Assembly (NCBI RefSeq): GCF_000298315.2
Contig: NZ_AEYE02000029.1
Location: 248,001 to 312,000 of the forward strand
DNA: 64,000 nucleotides
Source: Rhizobium grahamii CCGE 502
Lineage (GTDB): Bacteria > Pseudomonadota > Alphaproteobacteria > Rhizobiales > Rhizobiaceae
Direction of reading: 5' to 3'
Shown: one piece after another, positions 37,462 to 46,848 of the stretch
Numbering within the stretch: position 1 is the stretch's first letter
Layout: each line of letters starts with the position of its first letter
The notes under the pieces: generated by a model
Told to the model about the DNA's origin: nothing
The model's database searches: none
The model's input: only the letters and a program-made list of their open reading frames with translations
Position numbers and translations under genes: made by a program

Positions 37462-38736
37462 TCAGGCCGCGTCGGCGGCCGTCAATTGCATGTCGAGGTG
37501 TTTGCCGTTGTGCCCGGTGATCGCAGCCTGCACGAAGCTTCGGGGCGCCAGTCCCGCCGCTGCGACAAGCGTGAAGTTCTCGGTATGCGCCAAACCGTTG
37601 TTTTCCACCAGCAGCCATTGCTGCGTTCCGACCATTCCGTCGAGATGGGACTGATGCAGGCGATGTCCAGTGGCGCGAAGCCGCGCTGCCCGCTCCTTGA
37701 CCAGCGCGCGATCGAGCTGCGGCATGCGCGCGGCGGGCGTCCCCGGCCTTGGACTGTACGGGAATACGTGGAGGTGGGCGATACCGGCCTCTTCCGCGAG
37801 CCGCTCGGCATTGGCGAACATCTCTTCGCTCTCGGTCGGGAACCCGGCGATCATATCGGCGCCGAAGCTCATCTCCGGCCGCAGGCGGCGCACGTCGTTG
37901 ACGAAGGCCAAGGCGTCCGCGCTCGAATGGCGGCGCTTCATCCGCTTCAAGATCATGTCGTCGCCGTGCTGCAGCGACAGGTGAAGATGCGGCATCAACC
38001 GCGCTTCCTCGGCGATCAGATCCAGCAGATGCTTGTCCGCCTCGATGCTGTCGATCGACGAAAGCCGCAGGCGGCGAATATCGGGCACCTGCTTCAGAAG
38101 CGTCTTCGCAAGCAGCCCGAGCGTCGGTTCGCCGGGCAGGTCAGCGCCGTAACTGGTCGCATCGACCCCCGTCAGCACGATCTCCCGGTAGCCGCTTTCG
38201 ACGAGCTTGCGCGCCTGATCGACAACCGCCCCCATCGGCACGGAACGCGAGTTGCCACGACCATAGGGAATGATGCAGAAGGTGCAGCGGTGGTCGCAGC
38301 CGTTCTGGACTTGGATGAAAGCCCGCACGTGACCATCGATGTGCTTGACCATCTGCGGCGCTGTTTGGCGCACGCTCATGATGTCGTTGACGCGCAGCTT
38401 CTCTTCCGCCGAAACGCCGAAATCCGGCAGGGCGCGATAGGAAGCGCTCTTCAGTTTCTCTTCATTGCCGAGGACGGCATCGACCTCGGCCATCTCGGCA
38501 AAAGTCTCTTTTTCCGTCTGGGCGGCACAACCGGTCACGATAATGCGGGCATGAGGATTGTGGCGCCGCGCGCGACGGATTGCCTGGCGAGCCTGACGGA
38601 CGGCCTCTCCGGTAACGGCGCACGTATTGACGAGGATGGCATTGTTGAGCCCGGCCTTTTCGGCCTCCGCCCGCATCACTTCGGATTCGTAGGTATTCAG
38701 ACGACAGCCGAAGGTGATGACTTCGACGCCGCTCAC
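37462..38736 (-). CDS. mtaB: tRNA (N6-threonylcarbamoyladenosine(37)-C2)-methylthiotransferase MtaB
   Basis: This 424-residue radical-SAM methylthiotransferase adds a methylthio group to t6A37 in tRNAs. The N-terminal UPF0004 domain starts [17 protein letters not shown] and holds conserved cysteines (also VNTCAVT and VTGCAAQ); the SAM cluster is CDHRCTFC in [19 protein letters not shown] near residue 150. A TRAM-like domain closes the protein. The GTG start at 38736 overlaps the dapF stop by 4 bases. The frame extends to 38811 but inside dapF. Confidence 0.93.
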   Translation of the reverse strand: MSGVEVITFGCRLNTYESEVMRAEAEKAGLNNAILVNTCAVTGEAVRQARQAIRRARRHNPHARIIVTGCAAQTEKETFAEMAEVDAVLGNEEKLKSASYRALPDFGVSAEEKLRVNDIMSVRQTAPQMVKHIDGHVRAFIQVQNGCDHRCTFCIIPYGRGNSRSVPMGAVVDQARKLVESGYREIVLTGVDATSYGADLPGEPTLGLLAKTLLKQVPDIRRLRLSSIDSIEADKHLLDLIAEEARLMPHLHLSLQHGDDMILKRMKRRHSSADALAFVNDVRRLRPEMSFGADMIAGFPTESEEMFANAERLAEEAGIAHLHVFPYSPRPGTPAARMPQLDRALVKERAARLRATGHRLHQSHLDGMVGTQQWLLVENNGLAHTENFTLVAAAGLAPRSFVQAAITGHNGKHLDMQLTAADAA

Positions 38737-39638
38737 CGCGCTTCCGCTCCAGGCGCCGCATCGCGCGACCACGCACCCGTCGACGGATCGAGCGTGCCGG
38801 ACCATTCCCATTCAGCCGGACCGGTCATGATGACGTGGCCATCGCCTTCGCGCCATTCAATGTTGAGTACGCCCTGGTTGGGGCTGCTTGCGACCTTCAC
38901 CGCGACTTCGCGTCCGGTCCGTCCGGTGCGGACAGCGGAAACAGCCGTCGCGCAAGCGGCAGAACCGCAGGCAAGCGTCAGTCCCGCTCCCCGCTCCCAG
39001 GTGCGCGTCGTGATCGAACTGGGAGAAGTCACCTGCGCCAGCGTGATATTGGCGCGCTCAGGGAACATCGGATGGTTTTCAAGCAGCGGTCCAAAACGCC
39101 CGAGATCAAACGACATCGGATCGCGGTCGATCCAGAAAATCGCATGCGGATTGCCCATCGATGCGACGGAGGGCGAATGCAGCACCGGATTGTCGATCGG
39201 CCCGATCTGCAGCTCGATTCGGCTGGTATCATGGAATTCTTCGGCAAGCGGGATCTTGTCCCAGGCGAATACCGGCTTGCCCATATCGACGGAGATCGTC
39301 CCATCATCATGCTCGACGGCATTGAGAATGCCGGCAACCGTCTGGAAGGTGAAAACCTTCTTGCCGGTTTCCGAAGCAAGCGCCTGCACGACGCAACGCG
39401 TGCCATTACCGCAGGCCTGCGCCTTCGAGCCGTCGGAGTTCAGGATATCAATCCAGGCATCCGTGCCCGCTGCCTTCGGATCATGGATCGCCATGATCTG
39501 GTCAAACTGCGTGTCCGGCACGGCATTCAAGGCGATCGCTGCGGCGGGCGTCACCTTGTCGGCGCGGCCGCGCATGTCAACGACCAGGATGTTGTTGCCA
39601 AGCCCGTTCATCTTCGCGAATTCGACCGTTGCGCTCAT
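38733..39638 (-). CDS. dapF: Diaminopimelate epimerase
   Basis: This 301-residue PLP-independent racemase converts LL- to meso-diaminopimelate for lysine and peptidoglycan synthesis. The two catalytic cysteines lie in [12 protein letters not shown] near residue 76 and [19 protein letters not shown] near residue 224. [15 protein letters not shown] is the typical N-terminus. It is the first gene of a dapF-mtaB-ftsY-yciB-UPF0314 chain with coupled starts. Confidence 0.95.
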   Translation of the reverse strand: MSATVEFAKMNGLGNNILVVDMRGRADKVTPAAAIALNAVPDTQFDQIMAIHDPKAAGTDAWIDILNSDGSKAQACGNGTRCVVQALASETGKKVFTFQTVAGILNAVEHDDGTISVDMGKPVFAWDKIPLAEEFHDTSRIELQIGPIDNPVLHSPSVASMGNPHAIFWIDRDPMSFDLGRFGPLLENHPMFPERANITLAQVTSPSSITTRTWERGAGLTLACGSAACATAVSAVRTGRTGREVAVKVASSPNQGVLNIEWREGDGHVIMTGPAEWEWSGTLDPSTGAWSRDAAPGAEAR

Positions 39639-39842
39639 AGTGTCATGTCCGTCTCTGTTTGGGCTGTATATGGCGGAAATGCCGAGGAATTACCAGTGGC
39701 TTGACGGACCCGGACACAGCGACACATTCATGGGAAGCTGTACTGACTTCATATTTAAGAATGACTGCACATATCTAGCGCTTTTCGCCGCTTCCAGGCA
39801 TTCTTGCTCTCGGATGCGTGCTTTTGGCAGGGAGGATCGCCG

Positions 39843-41801
39843 ATGCGCTGCTTCACGGTACTTGGGCCCTCGCAGACGGGAAAAACGACACTCGTCGCAA
39901 AGCTGGCCTCGCTCGAGGGAACGCCCAGAAAGTCAGCCTCTCCATATGGATCAAGCCTGACGGAATTCGACTTCAAGGATGAAGCATGGTGTGCGATCGA
40001 CACACCCGGAGCAAACGAGGCGCTGGCGCTGGCGCAGGATGCACTGCTCGCCAGCGACGCTTGTATTCTCTGCATATCACCAACGCCTGACGAAGCGGTT
40101 CTCGTGGCACCCTATCTCCGTGCCATCGAGGCATCCGGCACGCCCTGTTTGGTCTTCATCAATCGCATGGACGAGCCGCGCGGCCGATTGCGCGACGTCA
40201 TCGCCGCGCTCCAGGCCTACTCAAACCACCCCTTCGTTCTGCGGCAGGTGCCGATCCGCGAAGGCGACACGGTCGTCGGTAGTTGCGACCTCATCTCCGA
40301 GCGCGCCTGGCGCTATCGGGAAGGTCAGCCTTCCGCGCTGATCGAGCTGCCGAAGGACATTGCCGAGCGTGAGCACGAGGCACGAACGGAGATGCTGGAG
40401 CAGCTTTCGGAATTCGATGACTGGCTTCTCGAGGAACTTATCGAAGACCGGGAGCCGGCAAGCGACACGCTGTTTGCGATCTCCTCGCGCATCCTCAAGG
40501 AAAATCGGATCATCCCCGTCTTGTTCGGTTCCGCCTCGCATAGCAACGGCATTATGCGTCTGATGAAGGCGCTCCGCCACGAGGCGCCGCCGGCAACGGC
40601 GCTTCGAACCCGGCTTGCGGCCTCTTCCGCTGCGGACGAAGCGACACTTTCAGGCGTGAGTTTCCACGCCTACCACAAGGCCAATGTTGGCAAGACCGTC
40701 CTCGTGCGTGCACTTGCCGACGGCCTGAAGCAAGGCGCACCGCTGGCCGGCGCAACGCTGGGTCCGCTGCAGGAAGCCGGCAACGGAAAACCGATCAGTG
40801 GCCCTGTGCAGGCCGGCAGTATCTTTGCCGCTCTGAAATCGGACCATCTGCCCGTGCCCGCATTGCTGACGCAAGCCGGAAGCCTCGAGCCCCCCGACTG
40901 GACAACCCCACCGACACCGATGCTGGAGAGGATCCTCATACCCGGCAGTGAGCGCGACGAGACCAAGCTCTCGGCGACGCTTGCAAAGCTGGCGGAAACC
41001 GACCGCGGCTTGAAGGTCATGCAGGAGGAAGGAACCGGCGCGGCACTGATCTGTGCCCAAGGGCCGGTTCATTTGCGCGATCTCCGCAAGACGCTTTCCG
41101 AGGTTTTCCGGGTCGAGGTTTCGGAACGCGCACCCAACCCGGTTTACCGGGAGACGATCTCCAAGCCCTCGGACGTCCACTACCGACACCGCAAGCAGAC
41201 AGGCGGCGCGGGGCAGTTCGCGGATGTTCAGCTCAGCGTCAGGCCGAACGAGCGCGGCCACGGCTTTACGTTTGCGGAAAACGTCAAGGGCGGCACCGTG
41301 CCGCGAAACTACATCCCGGCTGTCGAGGCCGGCGCCCGCGAAGCGATGGAAAAGGGGCCGCTCGGCTTCCAGGTCATTGACGTCGATGTCACCTTGACGG
41401 ACGGCCAGTATCACTCGGTCGACAGCTCCGACTTCGCTTTTCGGACAGCCGGAAAGATGGGGGTCAAGCAGGCGCTGTCGCAGGCGTCAGCCGTCCTCAT
41501 GCAGCCCGTCGTCAGGGTGGAAATCCATATCCCCTCGGTCTACTCAGGCGGCATGGTGACACTCGTTTCTTCGCTCAAGGGACAGGTGCTCGGCTTCGAC
41601 CGCGACGAGAACGCCAAGGGCTGGGACATCTTTCGAGCGCTGGTACCGGGAGGCGTGCTTGACGATCTCGCCCGGTCGCTCAAGTCCGCAACGCAGGGCA
41701 TCGGCCATTTCTCCAAGACCTTCGATCATTTCGAAGAGCTCTACGGCAAGGAAGCCGACAGCATCATCAATGCACATGGTTCAGGCGCCCAGACGCACTG
41801 A
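39843..41801 (+). CDS. Elongation factor G-like protein (degenerate EF-G paralogue)
   Basis: This 652-residue protein has the EF-G architecture: G domain (about 1-240), domain II (about 260-370), and domains III-V with the EF-G loops YRHRKQTGGAGQFADV and DVDVTLTDGQYHSVDSSDFAFRTAG. The G domain is altered. The P-loop is GPSQTGKTTL, NKMD becomes NRMD in VFINRMDE, and the switch I RGITI motif is missing; the DTPG of G3 remains. It is about 40 residues shorter than FusA. Such proteins are annotated EF-G in many alphaproteobacteria beside a separate fusA; their role is unknown. The start has a strong GGGAGGA site. Confidence 0.88.
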   Translation: MRCFTVLGPSQTGKTTLVAKLASLEGTPRKSASPYGSSLTEFDFKDEAWCAIDTPGANEALALAQDALLASDACILCISPTPDEAVLVAPYLRAIEASGTPCLVFINRMDEPRGRLRDVIAALQAYSNHPFVLRQVPIREGDTVVGSCDLISERAWRYREGQPSALIELPKDIAEREHEARTEMLEQLSEFDDWLLEELIEDREPASDTLFAISSRILKENRIIPVLFGSASHSNGIMRLMKALRHEAPPATALRTRLAASSAADEATLSGVSFHAYHKANVGKTVLVRALADGLKQGAPLAGATLGPLQEAGNGKPISGPVQAGSIFAALKSDHLPVPALLTQAGSLEPPDWTTPPTPMLERILIPGSERDETKLSATLAKLAETDRGLKVMQEEGTGAALICAQGPVHLRDLRKTLSEVFRVEVSERAPNPVYRETISKPSDVHYRHRKQTGGAGQFADVQLSVRPNERGHGFTFAENVKGGTVPRNYIPAVEAGAREAMEKGPLGFQVIDVDVTLTDGQYHSVDSSDFAFRTAGKMGVKQALSQASAVLMQPVVRVEIHIPSVYSGGMVTLVSSLKGQVLGFDRDENAKGWDIFRALVPGGVLDDLARSLKSATQGIGHFSKTFDHFEELYGKEADSIINAHGSGAQTH

Positions 41802-42806
41802 TCATGCCGGCGGCACGTCGAAGACCTCGCCTGCCCGGAGCGGCCGGAACCGCTCCGGAGATATGCCGTGCTCGATCATCGCTGTAGTGAGCGCCTTGAC
41901 CGGCGCATCGACCGCCTCGTCCGTCAGCTGGAATGTGGCGAAGTGGTGCCCGGCAACATAGGCGGCATTGGCAAGCTTCATTCCCATCACCGCTTCGTCA
42001 GGATTCTGGTGCTGCCCCTTCATGAACCAGCGCGGCTCATAGGCGCCGAACGGCAGGATGGCGAGGCGAAAGCCGTCATGCTTCTGCTGGGCGGCCTTAT
42101 AATTGACGCCGTCGTGAAAGCCGGTATCGCCGATGTGATAGATTTTCCCGGCCGGCGTCGCCAACACGAACGCGGCCCAGAGCGCCATGCGACGATCCCC
42201 CGTACCGCGAGCCGACCAGTGGTGCGCCGGCTCCGCGTAGATATCGATCCCCTGAAGCGAGATGCGCTCGCCCCAGTCCATCGCCGTTACTTGCATCTTG
42301 GGGGCGGCACGGCGAATGATCACATCGTTGCCAAGCGGTGTGACGACATGCGGCCGGTGTGTCGCCTGCAGACGGCGAAGTGTGCCAACGTCGAGGTGAT
42401 CGTAATGGTTATGCGAAACGAGCACGAGATCGATCGGCGGCAGATCGTCGAACGCGATGCCGGGCGCAACGACGCGTTTAGGCCCGGCGAAGCCAAAGGG
42501 GCTGGCTCGATCGGACCAGACGGGATCGGTCAGGATGTTCAACCCGGCGACCTGAATTAGCATAGTCGCATGGCCGACCATCGTTACCCTGATGTTCTCG
42601 CCGGCGACATGCAAATCCGGCTTGGCTGGCTGGAAAAGGCTCGGAACCGACTTCGGCCAGCGATCCCGGCCGCCGCCGAACTGCCAACGCATCAGATCGC
42701 GAAAGCCGAGAGGCTCGATACCGTCAGGATTGAAGAAATGCGTACCGTCGAAGTGATCGGAGACCGGACCCTGATAATAGGGATTGCGTCGTTTGGCCGT
42801 GGGCAT
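41802..42806 (-). CDS. Metallo-beta-lactamase-fold hydrolase, NAPE-PLD-like
   Basis: This 334-residue MBL-fold metal hydrolase has HxHxDH as SHNHYDHLD near residues 130-138, downstream HHWSARG and a late GHH (VAGHHFATFQLTDEAVD). It resembles the UlaG/N-acylphosphatidylethanolamine phospholipase D-like group, opening NPYYQGPVSDHFDGTHFFNPDG. Bacterial members act on phospholipids or related esters, but the substrate here is unassigned. It converges with the EF-G-like gene, with no bases between stops. Confidence 0.88.
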   Translation of the reverse strand: MPTAKRRNPYYQGPVSDHFDGTHFFNPDGIEPLGFRDLMRWQFGGGRDRWPKSVPSLFQPAKPDLHVAGENIRVTMVGHATMLIQVAGLNILTDPVWSDRASPFGFAGPKRVVAPGIAFDDLPPIDLVLVSHNHYDHLDVGTLRRLQATHRPHVVTPLGNDVIIRRAAPKMQVTAMDWGERISLQGIDIYAEPAHHWSARGTGDRRMALWAAFVLATPAGKIYHIGDTGFHDGVNYKAAQQKHDGFRLAILPFGAYEPRWFMKGQHQNPDEAVMGMKLANAAYVAGHHFATFQLTDEAVDAPVKALTTAMIEHGISPERFRPLRAGEVFDVPPA

Positions 42807-43110
42807 GCAAGAGCGTTTCCGTTGAAGGAAAAGCAGATCTGGGATCGTGCGTGCGCTTTTGAAAGGCCGAAACGCCGTCTTTTCTCGGGTTTGCCTTGAC
42901 TCGCCACGCTTTTTGCTGTTTACCGCCGCTCAATCTGCGACGAGCTTCAAGACTCGAGCCACCGACCGGGACCCGCAAAGGTATAAATCGATCCCGGAGG
43001 TCCACACCCGACAGCGCGATGCGCCCTCGGGTGCTTTTTGGCTATGCGTCTTGTTTTCGTCACGGAAAAGCACAAGGTTTCCGTCTTCAGGAAATCACAA
43101 GGAAGAGCCG
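42807..43110. other. Leader region before ffh (304 bases, no gene)
   Basis: This divergent interval precedes ffh. A -35-like TTGACT (42896-42901) has a weak -10 (tttacc, 17-base spacer). Downstream are a hairpin ccggga/tcccgg (42966-42997) and a terminator (43005-43039). I found no typical SRP RNA core, so this is not the 4.5S RNA gene by inspection. Confidence 0.45.
43005..43039 (+). terminator. Hairpin with T5 inside the ffh leader
   Basis: The arms cacccga (43005-43011) and tcgggtg (43027-43033) enclose an inner gcgc/gcgc stem, followed by CTTTTT (43034-43039), 72 bases before the ffh ATG. It fits a Rho-independent terminator or attenuator for a short leader transcript. Confidence 0.7.
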
Positions 43111-44679
43111 ATGTTTGAGAACCTCCAGGACCGTCTTGGATCCATTCTGAATGGACTGACAGGCCGTGGCGCGCTTTCGGAAAGCGATGTTTCCGCAGCG
43201 CTGCGCGAGGTTCGCCGTGCGCTTCTGGAGGCTGACGTCGCGCTAGACGTGGTGCGCGCCTTCACCGATCGCGTCCGCGAAAAGGCCGTCGGCGCCGAGA
43301 TCCTGAAGTCGATCAAGCCCGGCCAGATGGTCGTCAAGATCGTCCATGACGAGCTGATCGAGATGCTCGGCGGCGAAGGCGTGGGCGTCGACCTGCACGC
43401 TGCTGCCCCCGTCGTCATCATGATGGTCGGTCTGCAGGGCTCGGGCAAGACGACGACGTCTGCGAAAATCGCCAAGCGGCTCACCGACCGCGAAAAGAAG
43501 AAGGTTCTGATGGCGTCGCTCGATACGCGACGCCCGGCCGCCCAGGAGCAGCTGCGCCAGCTCGGCGTGCAGACGAATGTCGACACGCTGCCCGTCATCG
43601 CCGGCCAGTCGCCGACCGATATCGCCGCGCGCGCCGTGCAGGCAGCCAAGCTCGGCGGCCATGACGTCGTCATTCTCGACACCGCCGGCCGTACGCATAT
43701 CGACGAGCCCTTGATGGTCGAAATGGCCGACATCAAGAAGAAGTCGAACCCGCATGAAATCCTGCTGGTCGCCGACAGCTTGACCGGTCAGGACGCCGTC
43801 AATCTGGCGCGCAACTTTGACGAACGCGTCGGCATTACCGGCCTGGTGCTCACCCGCATGGACGGCGATGGTCGTGGCGGCGCGGCCCTTTCGATGCGCG
43901 CCGTGACAGGCAAGCCGATCAAGCTCATCGGTGTCGGCGAGCGCATGGGCGAACTCGAAGAGTTCCACCCGCGCCGTATCGCCGACCGCATTCTCGGCAT
44001 GGGCGATATCGTTTCGCTGGTCGAGCGCGCCGCCGAAAACATCGACGCCGAAAAGGCAGCCGCCATGGCCGCCAAGATGGCCAAGGGCAAGTTCGACCTC
44101 AACGACCTCGCCGACCAGCTGCGTCAGATGCAGAAGATGGGCGGCATGGGCGGCATCATGAGCATGATGCCCGGCATGGCCGGCATGAAGGACAAGATGG
44201 CTTCGGCCGGCCTCAACGACAGCCTGTTCGGTCGCCAGCTCGCCATCATCGGTTCGATGACCAAGGCCGAGCGCGCCAACCCTGACATGCTCAAGCATTC
44301 GCGCAAGAAGCGCATCGCCGCCGGCTCCGGCACCGATGCCGCCGACATCAACAAGCTTCTGAAGATGCACCGCCAGATGGCGGACATGATGAAGATGATG
44401 GGCGGCAAGGGCAAAGGCGGCATGATGAAGCAGATGATGGGCGGCCTTGCCGGCAAGATGGGCCTTGGCGGCCTCGGCGGCGGCATGCCTGATCTTTCGA
44501 ACATCGATCCGAAACAGCTCGAAGCGCTGCAGAAGCAGGCGGAAGCCGCCGGCCTCGGCAAGCAGGGCGGCGGGCTACCCGGTCTCGGCGCGGCTGGATT
44601 GCCGGGTCTGGGCGGCGCCAAGCTGCCGGGTCTCGGTGGTGGTTTCCCGGGCCTTCCCGGCCTGCCAAAGAAGAAGTGA
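43111..44679 (+). CDS. ffh: Signal recognition particle protein Ffh
   Basis: This 522-residue SRP54 GTPase binds signal sequences and SRP RNA. The N domain opens MFENLQDRLGSILNGLTG; G1 GLQGSGKTTTSAK is near residue 107, G3 DTAGR near 193, and G4 TRMDGD near 249. The methionine-rich M domain (about 310-450) has MGGMGGIMSMMPGMAGMKDKM, followed by a glycine/leucine/proline-rich tail ending LPGLGGGFPGLPGLPKKK. Start at 43111 has GGAAGAG. It heads the rpsP-trmD-type operon. Confidence 0.96.
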   Translation: MFENLQDRLGSILNGLTGRGALSESDVSAALREVRRALLEADVALDVVRAFTDRVREKAVGAEILKSIKPGQMVVKIVHDELIEMLGGEGVGVDLHAAAPVVIMMVGLQGSGKTTTSAKIAKRLTDREKKKVLMASLDTRRPAAQEQLRQLGVQTNVDTLPVIAGQSPTDIAARAVQAAKLGGHDVVILDTAGRTHIDEPLMVEMADIKKKSNPHEILLVADSLTGQDAVNLARNFDERVGITGLVLTRMDGDGRGGAALSMRAVTGKPIKLIGVGERMGELEEFHPRRIADRILGMGDIVSLVERAAENIDAEKAAAMAAKMAKGKFDLNDLADQLRQMQKMGGMGGIMSMMPGMAGMKDKMASAGLNDSLFGRQLAIIGSMTKAERANPDMLKHSRKKRIAAGSGTDAADINKLLKMHRQMADMMKMMGGKGKGGMMKQMMGGLAGKMGLGGLGGGMPDLSNIDPKQLEALQKQAEAAGLGKQGGGLPGLGAAGLPGLGGAKLPGLGGGFPGLPGLPKKK

Positions 44680-44694
44680 AGGGTCGCGTAGACA

Positions 44695-45015
44695 ATGATT
44701 GATCCTGAAATCAAAGCCCAGCTTTCGAACTATCGCCAGTCGATCGACAACATCGACGCCGCGCTGGTCCATATCCTGGCCGAACGGTTCCGCTGCACCA
44801 AAGAGGTCGGCGTTCTCAAGGCCAAGTACAAGTTGCCGCCGGCCGACCCGGCGCGCGAAGAATACCAGATCGAACGCCTCCGCCATCTGGCGAAGGATGC
44901 CAATCTGGATCCGGATTTCGCCGAGAAGTTCCTGAACTTCATCATCAAGGAAGTCATCCGGCATCATGAGCAGATCGCTGCAGACCACGCCGAAAACGGC
45001 GCCGCAGCAAAATGA
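44695..45015 (+). CDS. Chorismate mutase, AroQ class
   Basis: This 106-residue monofunctional chorismate mutase converts chorismate to prephenate for phenylalanine/tyrosine synthesis. The AroQ helix pattern is [49 protein letters not shown], with the catalytic Arg and Lys residues of helix 1 and the loop. It lies 15 bases after ffh, before rpsP; this ffh-aroQ-rpsP arrangement is known in Rhizobiales. No prephenate dehydratase domain is fused. Confidence 0.9.
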   Translation: MIDPEIKAQLSNYRQSIDNIDAALVHILAERFRCTKEVGVLKAKYKLPPADPAREEYQIERLRHLAKDANLDPDFAEKFLNFIIKEVIRHHEQIAADHAENGAAAK

Positions 45016-45064
45016 ACCATACCGCCGGATCAGGCGGTCCAGAAAAGTCCAAGGAGTAAAGAAA

Positions 45065-45433
45065 ATGGCACTGAAAATTCGTCTCGCACGCGGTGGTTCC
45101 AAGAAGCGCCCGTACTACCACATCGTTCTCGCTGACGCCCGTTCGCCGCGCGATGGTCGCTTCCTCGAAAACCTCGGTTCCTGGAACCCGATGCTCGCCA
45201 AGGACAACGGCGCTCGTATCACCCTGAACAACGACCGCATCAAGCACTGGCTCGATCAGGGCGCACAGCCGACCGACCGCGTTCTGCGCTTCCTCAACGA
45301 AGCCGGCCTCGCAAAGCGTGACGCCAAGAGCAACCCGGAAAAGGCAAAGCCGGGCAAGAAGGCTCAGGAGCGCGCTGCTGAAAAGGCTCAGAAGGCCGCC
45401 GACGCTGCCGAAGCTGCTGCTTCCGCAGAATAA
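45065..45433 (+). CDS. rpsP: Ribosomal protein S16
   Basis: This 122-residue 30S protein opens [35 protein letters not shown], which is diagnostic of S16. The alanine/lysine-rich C-terminal tail (from about residue 83) is longer than in E. coli (82 residues) and typical of alphaproteobacteria. A strong AAGGAGTAAAG site precedes the ATG. It is in the rpsP-rimM-trmD operon. Confidence 0.98.
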   Translation: MALKIRLARGGSKKRPYYHIVLADARSPRDGRFLENLGSWNPMLAKDNGARITLNNDRIKHWLDQGAQPTDRVLRFLNEAGLAKRDAKSNPEKAKPGKKAQERAAEKAQKAADAAEAAASAE

Positions 45434-45550
45434 TCGGGGACTTTCCCTTATCGAACGGGCGGCATGGCGACATGCCGCCCGTTTTCGTTTCCATTCCGCC
45501 GCACTTCGTTTAAGAGAAGCCCAGATTTGCGGCTTCATGTGAAGGACGTC

Positions 45551-46120
45551 ATGGCAAAGCTTGAAAATCCTGTTCTGATGGCAACGATCGGTGGCGCCCA
45601 GGGCCTGCGCGGCGAAGTGCGCGCCAAGGCCTACACTGCCGACCCGACGGCGCTCGGCGACTATGGCAACCTGCACAGCCTTGATGGCCGTACCTTCGAA
45701 ATCCTCGACATCCGAGAAATGAAGAACGTCGTTGTCGTCCGCTTCCGCGGGATTAACGATCGCAATGCTGCCGAGGCACTGAACGGACTGGAGCTCTATA
45801 TCGAGCGCGACAACCTGCCGGACGAGGAACTGGAGGAAGACGAATTCTTCTACGCCGACCTCGAGGGCCTGGAAGCGCTCGACGACCAGGGCGTCAGCTA
45901 TGGCACAGTGACCGGCGTTTTCGACTTCGGTGCCGGCGACCTCCTGGAACTGAAGGGTCCCGGCAAGCGCCCCGTGTTGATCCCCTTCTCGGAAGCCTCG
46001 GTTCTCGACATCGACCTCGAAAGCGGCAGGATCACCATCGATCCCTTGGCTGCCGGCCTCGTCGATACCGAGGATGACAGCGCGAAATTCACGCCAGACA
46101 CGCCGAAAAAGAAGAAGTGA
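45551..46120 (+). CDS. rimM: Ribosome maturation factor RimM
   Basis: This 189-residue 30S assembly factor binds S19. The N-terminal domain opens [25 protein letters not shown] and the PRC-barrel part contains [14 protein letters not shown] and [12 protein letters not shown] near residues 100-135. The C-terminal tail is lysine-rich (TPDTPKKKK). It starts 118 bases after rpsP and its stop is just before trmD. Confidence 0.94.
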   Translation: MAKLENPVLMATIGGAQGLRGEVRAKAYTADPTALGDYGNLHSLDGRTFEILDIREMKNVVVVRFRGINDRNAAEALNGLELYIERDNLPDEELEEDEFFYADLEGLEALDDQGVSYGTVTGVFDFGAGDLLELKGPGKRPVLIPFSEASVLDIDLESGRITIDPLAAGLVDTEDDSAKFTPDTPKKKK

Positions 46121-46128
46121 GGTGGTCG

Positions 46129-46809
46129 ATGGCGTTTCGCGCGACCGTGCTGACTCTCTACCCGGAAATGTTTCCGGGTCACCTCGGCTATTCCCTTGCC
46201 GGCAAGGCGATGGAGCGTGGCCAATGGTCGCTCGATACCCTGCAGATTCGCGATTTTGCAACCGACAAGCACCGCACTGTCGATGATACGCCCGCCGGCG
46301 GCGGCGCCGGGATGGTGCTCAAACCCGACGTCCTCGCCCGCGCCATCGACAGCGCTTCGAGGAACGACAGCCGTCCGCGTCTGCTGATGAGCCCACGTGG
46401 TAAGCCGCTGACCCAGGAGCGCGTGCGCGAACTGGCGTCCGGCGATGGCGTCATCATCGTCTGCGGTCGCTTCGAGGGTGTTGATCAGCGCGTTATCGAA
46501 GCGCGCGAGCTGGAAGAAGTTTCGATTGGCGATTACGTGCTGTCGGGCGGCGAACCGGCTGCACTGACCGTGCTGGACGCGATCGTCCGCATTCTGCCTG
46601 GCGTCATGGGAAACGATCTTTCCGGATTGCATGAGAGTTTCGAAGGCGGCCTGCTGGAGCATCCGCACTACACCCGTCCGCAGGAATGGGAGGGCCGCGA
46701 GATCCCGGCAATCCTCACGTCGGGCAATCATGGCGCCATCGAAAAATGGCGCCGCGAGCAGGCGCTGCAGCTGACTCGCGAACGGCGCCCGGACCTGTTG
46801 GAAGAATGA
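46129..46809 (+). CDS. trmD: tRNA (guanine(37)-N1)-methyltransferase
   Basis: This 226-residue SPOUT methyltransferase makes m1G37 in tRNAs reading CNN codons. Marks: [20 protein letters not shown], the knot residues [29 protein letters not shown] and [21 protein letters not shown]. The ATG at 46129 has an AGGTGG site; a GTG at 46117 overlapping the rimM stop is possible. The gene ends at a hairpin shared with the opposing permease gene. Confidence 0.95.
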   Translation: MAFRATVLTLYPEMFPGHLGYSLAGKAMERGQWSLDTLQIRDFATDKHRTVDDTPAGGGAGMVLKPDVLARAIDSASRNDSRPRLLMSPRGKPLTQERVRELASGDGVIIVCGRFEGVDQRVIEARELEEVSIGDYVLSGGEPAALTVLDAIVRILPGVMGNDLSGLHESFEGGLLEHPHYTRPQEWEGREIPAILTSGNHGAIEKWRREQALQLTRERRPDLLEE

Positions 46810-46834
46810 AAAATGCCCGGCCGAAGCCGGGCAT
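46808..46834 (-). terminator. Terminator between trmD and the NCS1 permease gene
   Basis: The 9-bp stem atgcccggc/gccgggcat with a CGAA loop is followed by TTTTT on the minus strand (permease side). Plus-strand readthrough from trmD meets a less T-rich tail. It probably serves both genes. Confidence 0.8.
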
Positions 46835-46848
46835 TGCATAATTTGGTG

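Noticed and set aside
42807-43110. SRP (4.5S) RNA gene beside ffh
   Set aside because: No match to the conserved GGUCAGGUCCGGAAGG-type core was found by eye.
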